The position numbers and the translations under genes were made by a program. A stretch of DNA of 64,000 nt from a bacterium (GTDB lineage Bacteria > Bacillota > Bacilli > Lactobacillales > Streptococcaceae), in contig CAJNDD010000007.1 of the NCBI GenBank assembly GCA_905221435.1, positions 19,915 to 83,914 of the forward strand. The letters run 5' to 3'. How positions within the stretch are numbered: the first letter of the stretch is position 1; each line of letters opens with the position of its first letter. Of this stretch, positions 52,573 through 60,226 are shown one piece after another. The notes under the pieces are model-generated. The model saw only the letters and a program-made list of their open reading frames with translations. It was not told the DNA's origin and did not search any database.

Positions 52573-53595
52573 CTACACTTCCCACTTAAATACTGTTTTA
52601 AAAGCAGTATTTAGGTCGGTGGCAAAGACACGGTGAATGTCCTTGATTTCTCTCACTGGTTCTTCAATATAAAGAATATTTTTCAAACGATTCGCAAACT
52701 TCTTGACTTCCATCATCTGGATGGCCTTCTCAAAATCAATGCGTCCTGAGCGAGATGAACCAACCAAGAGCAAGCCTTTTTCTAAGGCATCTCGTGTATT
52801 GATATTGACCTTGTATTCACTCACTCCCATCATGAGAATCGTTCCCTGAGGGCAAATATAACGGATCAAGTCATTGATGGCTGGGCCTGTACCATCACCA
52901 CCGCAACATTCAAATCCATGATCAAAGGTCAAATCCTCTGGGATATTGTCCGTGATGTAACACTCTTTTGCAAAAGAGAAGAGCTCCAGTTTTTCCCAAT
53001 GGCGACCAATCACGATAATCTCTGCTTCTGGCAAGGTATAATTGATAATATTTGCAACCACAAAGGCCAGACTGCCATCTCCGATAACTGCGATGCGCTC
53101 TCGCTTGCTATGAGCGAGATTCAAGAAACGATCCATGGCATGCATACCAACACTCACAAACTCGGTAATGGCTGCAACTGTATCTTCAATGTCATTATAA
53201 GACACAACACGATCTTTGGGAAGAGAAACGAACTCTCTCATAAAGCCATCATAACCACTAGATAGGAAGTAGGTCCCTGTCATGTAGTTCTCGTAGAATT
53301 CCTCGTCACTTTGCATAGGTGGTTGATTCGGAATCATAACTACCTTTTGACCGACTTCATAAGTCCCAGTTGGATCAGAAATAACAGTTCCACAAGACTC
53401 ATGTATCATAGCCATAGGAAGCTTTTTAGCCAATATCTTTGGATCGCGTTTCCCTTGATAGTAACGTTGATCTGCATGACAAACCGCCATATAATTTGGA
53501 CGAATAAGGATATGATTCTCCTGATCAATGTCCTCTTCTTGGTATTTTACATTGATAAACTTTGGTTTAGTCAGTTGATAAATTTGATTAATCAT
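52573..53595 (-). CDS. tarJ: ribulose-5-phosphate reductase TarJ, 340 aa
   Basis: Zinc-type medium-chain dehydrogenase: CHADQRYYQGKR and HESCGTVISDPTG in the metal region and a Rossmann fold (AVIGDGSLAFVVANII). Reduces ribulose-5-phosphate to ribitol-5-phosphate for teichoic acid. ATG 53595 is chosen because it lies 4 nt past the tarI stop; a TTG at 53613 would overlap tarI. Always paired with tarI. Confidence 0.93.
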   Translation of the reverse strand: MINQIYQLTKPKFINVKYQEEDIDQENHILIRPNYMAVCHADQRYYQGKRDPKILAKKLPMAMIHESCGTVISDPTGTYEVGQKVVMIPNQPPMQSDEEFYENYMTGTYFLSSGYDGFMREFVSLPKDRVVSYNDIEDTVAAITEFVSVGMHAMDRFLNLAHSKRERIAVIGDGSLAFVVANIINYTLPEAEIIVIGRHWEKLELFSFAKECYITDNIPEDLTFDHGFECCGGDGTGPAINDLIRYICPQGTILMMGVSEYKVNINTRDALEKGLLLVGSSRSGRIDFEKAIQMMEVKKFANRLKNILYIEEPVREIKDIHRVFATDLNTAFKTVFKWEV

Positions 53596-53599
53596 AGCC

Positions 53600-54307
53600 T
53601 TAGTCTTTCTCAATCATGCTTTTTGCAATTTTCAAATCTGTCACAGTTGTGATTTTAAGGTTTGAATATTCCCCTTTTGCTAGGGCAACATCCTTCCCTT
53701 TGATGACAAAAATCTTACATGCATCGGTCAGGATTTCCTTTTCATGATCAGATAGGGAACCATACAAATCCATGAAATCCTTACAACGGAAGGTCTGAGG
53801 TGTTTGACCTTGATAGAGATGAGCACGATTTGGTATATCCGTGATAAACTGACCATTGGTACTTTCTACAATGGTGTCAACTGCTTCTACTACTGTATCA
53901 ACTGCATCATGATTTTGAGCCAGTTTGATATTGTCCTGAATCATGCGAAGTGTGATAAAGGGACGAACAGAGTCGTGTGTAATCACGATATCTTCTGGAG
54001 TAATTGGACGGTAAGCATCAATAGCTTCAATGATTTTTTCAATACTGCTATTACGATCAGCACCACCTTTGGTAATAATGATGCGATCCTTGTGAAGAGA
54101 AAGATACTTGTCAACCAAGTCCTCAGCGTGTGAAACCCAATCTCCATGAACTCCAACTACAATTTTTTCAATGCTTGGCTCCAAGACAAATTTTTCAATT
54201 GTGTGGATCAAAATGGGACGATCACCTAATTCTAAGAATTGCTTTGGTAAATTACTGATTCCCATGCGTGTGCCAGTTCCTCCGGCTAGAATTCCTGCAT
54301 AGATCAT
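53600..54307 (-). CDS. tarI: ribitol-5-phosphate cytidylyltransferase TarI, 235 aa
   Basis: IspD-like CTP transferase: AGILAGGTGTRMGISNLPKQ (residues 4-23), VITHDSVRPFIT, VEAVDTIVES. Produces CDP-ribitol with TarJ. It is an IspD-family fold, but the TarJ/LicA neighbours mark it as TarI. First gene of the operon; AAAGGAGA precedes the ATG. Confidence 0.93.
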   Translation of the reverse strand: MIYAGILAGGTGTRMGISNLPKQFLELGDRPILIHTIEKFVLEPSIEKIVVGVHGDWVSHAEDLVDKYLSLHKDRIIITKGGADRNSSIEKIIEAIDAYRPITPEDIVITHDSVRPFITLRMIQDNIKLAQNHDAVDTVVEAVDTIVESTNGQFITDIPNRAHLYQGQTPQTFRCKDFMDLYGSLSDHEKEILTDACKIFVIKGKDVALAKGEYSNLKITTVTDLKIAKSMIEKD

Positions 54308-54351
54308 ATATATTCTCCTTTAGTTTGTTCTAAAAAATTCATTCTCATCTA

Positions 54352-54360
54352 TTATATCAC
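54352..54360 (-). promoter_or_regulatory. extended -10 promoter of tarI-tarJ-licABC
   Basis: Minus-strand TGATATAAT (TATAAT at 54352-54357) about 45 nt before the tarI ATG, with no good -35. In pneumococcus this locus has a second CiaR-dependent promoter. I looked for the paired TTTAAG repeats here and did not find them. Confidence 0.65.
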
Positions 54361-54866
54361 AATCTAAGCCTATCATGAAAAAAAGACTGATAGTGATTTC
54401 GTTAAATTGACTCAGTGAATTTCACATTCAAATTAGATGATCTGAAGAATCCTACTATGCGACTTGTAAATCAAGCTTTCTTTGAATAATTATTTATCCA
54501 TTTTTGATGAAAGCGAATTTTTGAAGTCGTTTTCTGTATTCCTTTAGAGATGCGTTAGACAAGACAGTTCAATTCTTTTCCATTAGATAGAATTCTTGTG
54601 CACCCTCAAAACAAGCTTTCGATTTCGACCAACTCTCTCGTCTCCATAAAATGTTCAAACTTAAGAATAGCAAACAAAAACTCTATTAAGCTCTTGTAAG
54701 AACTGGATAATAAAACACCCCAGAAGTTAGGCAAAAAAATCTAACTTCTAGGGCAAAATTCTCCAATTAAATGCTTTTTTATTCAATTATATCTTATATT
54801 CCATCTCGTTTTACAATGATCAAGTTAATTCATCTAGGTAGATAAATCGCTATGAACTATGCTAAA
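54361..54866. other. 506-nt region without a gene, ending in a terminator hairpin
   Basis: No intact frame. A short minus-strand reading (LIEFLFAILKF, then METRELVEIESLF and a stop, about 54615-54700) looks coding-like but is too short to identify. The hairpin at 54716-54754 (AGAAGTTAG / CTAACTTCT, inner A/T loop) would terminate the TPM gene on the minus strand. Confidence 0.45.
54716..54754 (-). terminator. hairpin terminator downstream of the TPM gene
   Basis: GCCCTAGAAGTTAG and CTAACTTCTGGGG pair around an A/T-rich 10-nt loop, with a weak T-rich tail (TGTTTTATT) on the minus strand. Confidence 0.55.
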
Positions 54867-55721
54867 TTACCAATCACTTGATGATCCACCACCATCAAAA
54901 CCACCTCCAGACCAATCATCACTTGACCAAGACGATGAGGAATCACTGCTATTTTCCTCAGGATACTTATCTCTATTTTTGCTACGGAAGTCTCTTAGTG
55001 CTTTTTGCGACCATGAACCATCATTAATAAAAGCAGCATCATAGGGGAATAATTTATCATTACCCTTATACGATTTATTAGATTTTCGTTTTCTTTCCGC
55101 AACAGTACCATTCTTAAAAAGATTAATCAAATAAGAAATTATAAAATATCCGCCACATAACAAAATAATTCCTATTGGCGTATCCCATAATACTTTTGCG
55201 ATTTCAAGTAAATAATTTCTCTCCACCACAGGTGCGTCAGCTAATTTATATTCTTGATCGGAAATATTTTGTATTATATCAATAACAGCTCCGTCATAGT
55301 CTTTTGCTCGCATCTTATCACGAGAGGCATCTAATATTTTCTTAGCCTTTGTATCAGTCAATGTAATAGATAGGTTATTAGAGGTTTCAATACGAAACTT
55401 TCTATCTTTTATAGCAATCAGTAACAATGCTCCCTTATTTGAATCCGAATAACCGATTTTCCAAGATCTGGCTATAGTATTTGACAATTCTTCTAAAGAT
55501 TCACCATTTAGACTTTCAACAATATAAATGCCAATTTGAACTTCCGATTTGCTATTTAGTTCCTGTAGTTTATCTGAAACAGCCCCTGATAAATAATGAT
55601 TTGGATCATAAATACCATTGGAAGGTCTATCTGGTATCGCTAAATCTGCTTGAGCTGGTCCAATAAAAAATAACAGGATTGTCAAAAAAGATATTAGGAT
55701 TAAAACTATTTTTTTCATCAT
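54867..55721 (-). CDS. TPM-domain membrane protein (YgcG family), 284 aa
   Basis: Signal peptide (about residues 1-26, ending PAQA), then a TPM fold (residues about 38-165; NGIYDPNHYLSGAVSDKLQ, GALLLIAIKDRKFRIET), a membrane helix at about 182-202, a basic cytoplasmic part and a Ser/Gly/Trp/Asp-rich tail (SSWSSDDWSGGGFDGGG). The role of TPM proteins is not well known. Downstream end of the T7SS neighbourhood; no operon with the DUF3592 genes is evident because 355 nt separate them. Confidence 0.85.
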   Translation of the reverse strand: MMKKIVLILISFLTILLFFIGPAQADLAIPDRPSNGIYDPNHYLSGAVSDKLQELNSKSEVQIGIYIVESLNGESLEELSNTIARSWKIGYSDSNKGALLLIAIKDRKFRIETSNNLSITLTDTKAKKILDASRDKMRAKDYDGAVIDIIQNISDQEYKLADAPVVERNYLLEIAKVLWDTPIGIILLCGGYFIISYLINLFKNGTVAERKRKSNKSYKGNDKLFPYDAAFINDGSWSQKALRDFRSKNRDKYPEENSSDSSSSWSSDDWSGGGFDGGGSSSDW

Positions 55722-56075
55722 GAAAATAGAACCTTCCTTCTATTGAAAATTTACAATTTCAATAAGAATGAGAATAAACAATATTCTTTTTTAAAATAAA
55801 ATTACTTCGATAAAGTCATCTTTCTATCAATCAATTGTAAAAGGTAGTTTCATTATAAGCTATTTATCTCACTTAATCAACGTAAAAATATAGGAAAACT
55901 TGTACTAAATTTTTATTAACAATATCGTAGTTCAGCACTAAATGTTACTTTCAAATTTGAACAATAAAATCATATTTCCATAGTCTTCATACTAGAATTG
56001 AAGTACGAAATCAGATTATCTACAAGTGTAATAATCTTTCTACCATGCGAAATTTTGCTGATTCATGATATAGTT
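55722..56075. other. 354-nt AT-rich spacer
   Basis: I see no gene, hairpin or repeat here beyond runs of A and T. It probably contains the TPM-gene promoter. Confidence 0.5.
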
Positions 56076-56430
56076 CTACGGATTGAATTGTAGCTTATTG
56101 ACTAACTTTTGAGCTAATAGATTCGACTTAGAGGTATCTTGCCCACTCTTCCAAGGAACTGACATGAGAGTGACTCTAAGATAGTCCAGATTCCCTTGAT
56201 AAGTCCGCCCATCAACTTTATACTCAGTAATAGGAGGTCCTGCTAGTTGTGAATACTTGTATCCTACTACAACCCCCTCAACACATGCAGTAGATAAATT
56301 TTTAATCCTTAGTTCTCTTTTGTAAAAATAACAGCAAAAGAAGAATACAAATGAACAGGGCAATAAACTTTAAAATAGCAACAAAAAATAAAGTTTTAAA
56401 TCCGTCACACAGTTCCCCTACTTCATCTGA
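56076..56430 (-). pseudogene. broken DUF3592-like gene
   Basis: A truncated, frameshifted relative of the adjacent gene at 56494. Upstream in one frame a hydrophobic helix reads ILKFIALFICILLLLLFLQK and stops. The rest continues in another frame (STACVEGVVVGYKYSQLAGP, YKVDGRTYQGNL, SVPWKSG) to a stop at 56076. These segments align with SSVKGTVVGYSNFQAGNP, YTVNGTTYSKPL and SLPWGP of the intact neighbour. The C-terminal ~80 residues are missing, and no good start is present in the helix frame. Confidence 0.7.
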
Positions 56431-56493
56431 ATATCAGATATACTTAGGTTCATTTCTTCTGCTTCAACTATACTAACTTTTGAAATCTATACC

Positions 56494-57042
56494 TCATCTC
56501 CCTAACAAATAAGCAAGCACTACAACGGCGTAGGCCATGGTTAACAATATAGCACTTCCAATCCCCAACCATTTATAAAGCTTGTTGATCCCACAGTATC
56601 GTTCCACATAAGCTCTGTTTGGTTTTTCAGGGTCATACCATACCGTCATCTTCGAATAGATCGGAAAATGCGTACGCATTAAGTTATTAAACGATATAAA
56701 AGAATTACGATAAAAGGTTAGGGAATTGGCCAACATATCCTCTCTTGTAAAGTTATCAGATGTACTTATAGGTCCCCATGGAAGCGAAACCGTTCTGATT
56801 ATAAAATACCGTAATGGCTTGCTATAAGTAGTTCCATTAACCGTATATTCAACAATCGGAGGATTCCCAGCCTGAAAATTACTATAGCCCACAACCGTTC
56901 CCTTAACAGACGATTTGGCAAGACGTACCATTTTTTTATCCCGAAAATAAAGATAGAAATACGTACCAGATAAAAAAATCAGGGATAAAAGAATAACGAT
57001 GGTAGCAAATAAAAATAAAATGGTTTCTGTTGTCACATTCAA
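56494..57042 (-). CDS. DUF3592-like membrane protein, 182 aa
   Basis: N-terminal membrane helix (about residues 8-30), a beta-rich DUF3592 domain (VKGTVVGYSNFQAGNPPIVE, MTVWYDPEKPNRAY) and a C-terminal helix (about 158-179). Unknown function. It stands 8 nt after the lipoprotein gene and has a broken duplicate just downstream. Such proteins occur in T7SS accessory regions. Confidence 0.75.
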   Translation of the reverse strand: MNVTTETILFLFATIVILLSLIFLSGTYFYLYFRDKKMVRLAKSSVKGTVVGYSNFQAGNPPIVEYTVNGTTYSKPLRYFIIRTVSLPWGPISTSDNFTREDMLANSLTFYRNSFISFNNLMRTHFPIYSKMTVWYDPEKPNRAYVERYCGINKLYKWLGIGSAILLTMAYAVVVLAYLLGR

Positions 57043-57050
57043 TTCCTATC

Positions 57051-57572
57051 TTATTCTACGCTCTTCACATCGGACATTGAAAGTGTCATCTTAGATGGAT
57101 CTGACATAGAATCAACAATCTCCAGTTGCTCTGAATTAAGTGGTAACAAAATTAACGTAGTTGTGTAAGAAGGTAACTCACCACTATCCTTAATAGGATA
57201 GCTAATCTTTTGATTCTCAAAAATAGTTTTGCCATCGTAGGACCAGCTCAGTGAAAACTCCAAATCTTTTTTGATGTCTACATCAGTTTTATTGACGAGC
57301 ATTAGTGCTGCCCTACCATCTGAGACGGCTCCTGTAAAGTAGATAGCCATATTTCCCTTACTTCCAATTTCTGGATGTTCTTTGGTTAATTTTTTACCAA
57401 GTTCAATTAAATCAGATGTTTGGCCTTCATATTGAGGTGCTACTACAAATTTCAATTTTTTCTCTTTCTTTACAACTGCCTCACGTGCACTTTTCTCTGC
57501 TCTCCCTGCTTCCTTTTCATTAGAGCAAGCTCCAAGAATCAACAGCAAGATGATGACAACTAGCTTCTCCAT
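57051..57572 (-). CDS. lipoprotein of unknown function, 173 aa
   Basis: Lipoprotein signal with lipobox LILGAC (Cys16), then a lysine-rich linker and a beta-sandwich-like domain (VDIKKDLEFSLSWSYDGKTI). AAAAGGAGA lies before ATG 57572, preferred over an upstream codon at 57596. Between the 271-aa membrane protein (13 nt) and the DUF3592 gene (8 nt), so these three are probably one unit. Confidence 0.75.
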   Translation of the reverse strand: MEKLVVIILLLILGACSNEKEAGRAEKSAREAVVKKEKKLKFVVAPQYEGQTSDLIELGKKLTKEHPEIGSKGNMAIYFTGAVSDGRAALMLVNKTDVDIKKDLEFSLSWSYDGKTIFENQKISYPIKDSGELPSYTTTLILLPLNSEQLEIVDSMSDPSKMTLSMSDVKSVE

Positions 57573-57585
57573 TTTTCTCCTTTTA

Positions 57586-58401
57586 TTAAAAATCAAATAA
57601 ACCTTTATCTCTTCTTAGATTTTTTACATGTTCCTTATACATTTTTGACTTTTTCCCGTACCATTCTTCGATGGTATATCCATACTCTTCACGGTATTTC
57701 TCTTGATTTTTATTGACTGCATTCAAGTTCTCTAGCGTTACTAAATAGGATTTAAGAAATGAAACCATAAAAAGGCCAAATAAAATAGGTGAAATTGGCA
57801 ATAAAGCAAGCAAGAGGTGCGCAAGGAAATGATTAAGCCCGTGGGTAAAGAGGTTGATTCCATACATCAACAACCATAAGAATAAAATAACATTCAAAAA
57901 TTTTTTAATATTTAGAGAAACAAAAAAATCTTTTCTAGCGCGCTGCTTTGTTACAAAAATATAGATAAAGTAAATCAGTGATAAGACAAAACCTATCCAG
58001 TAAACGATACGAATTGCAACTAGAGGGATTAAATACAAGATGGCTATAAACCAACTATAATAAAAAATCACAAATAGAATCAACTGAAGAATCTGAGTCA
58101 ATAAATAAGCTTTAATGCGATTTCTTTTGGAAATAATATAAAAACTAATAAAACAGAGCCAACTAAACAAGAATAGAAAACCAAAGAAACTAGCTGGAGG
58201 AATAAGGCTATTTTCTATTGATGTCAATTGTATAACTAGTTCATGTCCATCTTCACTAGCCAATCGGAGCACTCCCATTGGAAAGTATGAGGCCCAAATA
58301 ATCAAAAACAAATACAAAGGCATTGCGAAAATCATTAATAATGGATTCCATTTACGTGTTGTTTCTAGTGCATCATTAGTATCTTTTTGTATCTTATCCA
58401 T
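57586..58401 (-). CDS. multi-pass membrane protein, 271 aa
   Basis: About six hydrophobic helices (first near residues 21-40) and a charged C-terminal tail (EEYGYTIEEWYGKKSKMYKE). Family not recognised. It lies 13 nt after the broken LXG-type fragment, the position where a toxin's immunity protein often sits; this is a guess from location only. Confidence 0.7.
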   Translation of the reverse strand: MDKIQKDTNDALETTRKWNPLLMIFAMPLYLFLIIWASYFPMGVLRLASEDGHELVIQLTSIENSLIPPASFFGFLFLFSWLCFISFYIISKRNRIKAYLLTQILQLILFVIFYYSWFIAILYLIPLVAIRIVYWIGFVLSLIYFIYIFVTKQRARKDFFVSLNIKKFLNVILFLWLLMYGINLFTHGLNHFLAHLLLALLPISPILFGLFMVSFLKSYLVTLENLNAVNKNQEKYREEYGYTIEEWYGKKSKMYKEHVKNLRRDKGLFDF

Positions 58402-58414
58402 TTATTTTCTCATA

Positions 58415-58835
58415 TTATCCAAACAAGGATGAGGCCGCCTTCAGACCACCATTGAAAAAATCAGAAACATTCTTGCCCACACTTTTGACAGTCTCCAAGC
58501 CCTGGTGGATCCCTTTTCCGATAGACTCTACCCATGATTCTATCATGTCTACAGCACCATAAGCTAAATTTTTAGCTCCGTCATACAAAGCCTTTTTCTC
58601 CTCAGGGAAGAATATAGAGCCTGCAAGATTAAATGTACCTACTGCAAGACCAACGAGAGCTCCACCTACTGGATTTCCTCCTGGCCCTCCTGGCCTTAGC
58701 TCCAAGCCACATACTATCTAAGGGGCCGACGTTAGATATGGTATCAATGCTACCACCGATCACAGACTTCCCGATTTTCCCTACGGTCGTCTTGGAATGA
58801 TTGCCAAACAGAAAAACAAAGAAAATGTCCTTGTC
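58415..58835 (-). pseudogene. C-terminal fragment of a T7SS toxin-like protein, frameshifted
   Basis: From a stop at 58836-58838 one frame reads LFGNHSKTTVGKIGKSVIGG and SIDTISNVGPLDSMW. Near 58690-58705, in a purine-rich tract, the sense shifts by one base to PGGPGGNPVGGALVGLAVGT and continues through FNLAGSIFFPEEKKALYDGA to GLKAASSLFG at 58415. Gly-rich hydrophobic segments of this kind are common in the C-terminal half of polymorphic toxins. No start codon or Shine-Dalgarno fits the upstream part, and a terminator lies just before it. Confidence 0.6.
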
Positions 58836-58880
58836 TCATTATACCACATGAGCGATACCGTGAGAAGATGAGAGAAGCAA

Positions 58881-58910
58881 AAGAAAACCACCTGAACATC
58901 ATTCAGGTGG
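58881..58910 (-). terminator. rho-independent terminator after the TIGR04197-type gene
   Basis: Perfect 9-bp stem CCACCTGAA / TTCAGGTGG with a 5-nt loop and a T-rich run on the minus strand, 10 nt after the stop at 58920. Confidence 0.85.
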
Positions 58911-58919
58911 AAACCAGAA

Positions 58920-59369
58920 CTAGAATCGATTATAATAACTATTCTCTCTAACTAATTCCTTGTTTTTATTTCTTATATAACGAACGTCGTTATTCTCAAG
59001 TTTTACTTCCTTAATCTGCGCCACAAGATTCTCATCCGTTTGTTTGAAGGCCTCTGCAACTGTATCTAAATAATCATTAAAATTCTGAATCATAAATACA
59101 ACTTCGCTTGCCGTATCTTTAAAAGAGTTAAAGCAACTTGTCAGACTTGACTGAGATTCATCTTCAACAGTAATGCTCGGATCACTTATAACTCCAAAAA
59201 ATGTCGAGTCAAACTTTGCCTGTACTCCTTGAATTTTCAAAGGATCAATGTGTCGTTTACTCATGTTTTTTACCTCCTCAGGTTGGGCTTCTCGCCATGC
59301 TAAATAGTCATCAAATGACTTGATTTGTGTTTGCTCACCTGTTGCAGAATTTGTCGCATAAAATTCCAT
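58920..59369 (-). CDS. TIGR04197-type (SACOL2603-like) small T7SS effector, 149 aa
   Basis: Residues about 37-110 carry the family pattern: IDPLKIQGVQAKFDS, SITVEDESQSS, and the helix VAEAFKQTDENLVAQI. This is a WXG100-like helical family exported by or associated with T7SS. The 35-residue N-terminal extension (FYATNSATGEQTQIKSFDDY) is protein-like but not part of that family. An internal ATG at 59264 is preceded by a strong GAGGAGG (8-nt spacing) and would give the normal ~114-aa form, so both starts are possible. Upstream gene ends 23 nt before. Confidence 0.7.
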   Translation of the reverse strand: MEFYATNSATGEQTQIKSFDDYLAWREAQPEEVKNMSKRHIDPLKIQGVQAKFDSTFFGVISDPSITVEDESQSSLTSCFNSFKDTASEVVFMIQNFNDYLDTVAEAFKQTDENLVAQIKEVKLENNDVRYIRNKNKELVRENSYYNRF

Positions 59370-59392
59370 CACATTCTGTCCTTAGGAGCAAA

Positions 59393-59863
59393 TCAATGCA
59401 AAAGGTTGTCAAACCATTCTCTCTGATCATATTGTTGGGGTCGAAAATAAAGTCGATTTATATCTTTCATATTTTTGGCTACTTCTGGATAAAGTTGAGC
59501 AAAGTTGGTATTGGAAATATCAATTTTATTGCGATAATCAGAATCTGGTCTAAGTTTCCCATCACTTTCACTTAAATGTAGCTCCTCCAACTTAAATCGA
59601 AAACTATCAAAAAGATTTCTAGATCCGAAACTAATATTTTGATTATAAGAGCTATTTGTATCCATCTCATTTCTTCTTTGAGCAACATCTTTGAAAGAGA
59701 GCTCCTCATTTTCAATATCCAGTAAAAAACTTTGCTCAAAATATTCTCCATTAACATATTGGTAAAGATTGTCTCGTGCCATATAGTCTTTCCTGTTACC
59801 ATAATAACTACTTAATACTTTTATTGAGTCTAAATTTTTATGTCTGAATTCTAGGTAATTCAT
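59393..59863 (-). CDS. hypothetical protein of the T7SS module, 156 aa
   Basis: Soluble, charged protein without signal or membrane segments; I do not recognise a family. Repeated aromatic/charged patches (YLEFRHKNLDSIKVLSSYYG; YFEQSFLLDIENEELSFKD). The ATG lies inside the end of the preceding gene (26-nt overlap), so the two are probably translated together. Position directly after an LXG-like toxin candidate would suit an immunity or chaperone role, not shown. Confidence 0.62.
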   Translation of the reverse strand: MNYLEFRHKNLDSIKVLSSYYGNRKDYMARDNLYQYVNGEYFEQSFLLDIENEELSFKDVAQRRNEMDTNSSYNQNISFGSRNLFDSFRFKLEELHLSESDGKLRPDSDYRNKIDISNTNFAQLYPEVAKNMKDINRLYFRPQQYDQREWFDNLLH

Positions 59864-60200
59864 ACAGGTCTAGTTCTTTCTTTGATAGATTAGGGCTATT
59901 TAAATTGTAGCTGATTATCTTATAGTATTCTTCTTTCCCAATTGGTGGAGAGTTTTTAACTTCTCCAATTCGCCAAGAATGAACAGCAATAGTTGAAACA
60001 TGATTTTGTCCATAGTAAATATGACCATAATTATCTTTCTCCCCTACAGCGACCAATACAAACTTATTATTATCGAAAAGCTGAATGCTCTTAAATTTTG
60101 TTTCTCGTATATCAGTATAAACTTTAGTATTTATTTTAATAACCCATAAGGAGAGTAGATCTAAAGTTCCCAATAAAAGAATACTCAATAAGGCATACAC
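59838..60200 (-). CDS. membrane-anchored hypothetical protein, 120 aa; start region possibly frameshifted
   Basis: A hydrophobic helix (YALLSILLLGTLDLLSLWV) is followed by a polar domain. From the GTG at 60200 there is no Shine-Dalgarno. A well-placed ATG at 60216 with AAGGAG upstream is one base out of frame because of six A residues on the minus strand (plus T-tract 60208-60213). With five A residues the protein would start MKKKIVYALLSILLL, a standard signal anchor. So the gene is a slip variant, a phase-variable gene, or a sequencing error. From ATG 60216 as written, the frame encodes only 26 codons. Confidence 0.6.
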   Translation of the reverse strand: MYALLSILLLGTLDLLSLWVIKINTKVYTDIRETKFKSIQLFDNNKFVLVAVGEKDNYGHIYYGQNHVSTIAVHSWRIGEVKNSPPIGKEEYYKIISYNLNSPNLSKKELDLYELPRIQT

Positions 60201-60226
60201 TATCTTCTTTTTTCATGACCGTCTCC

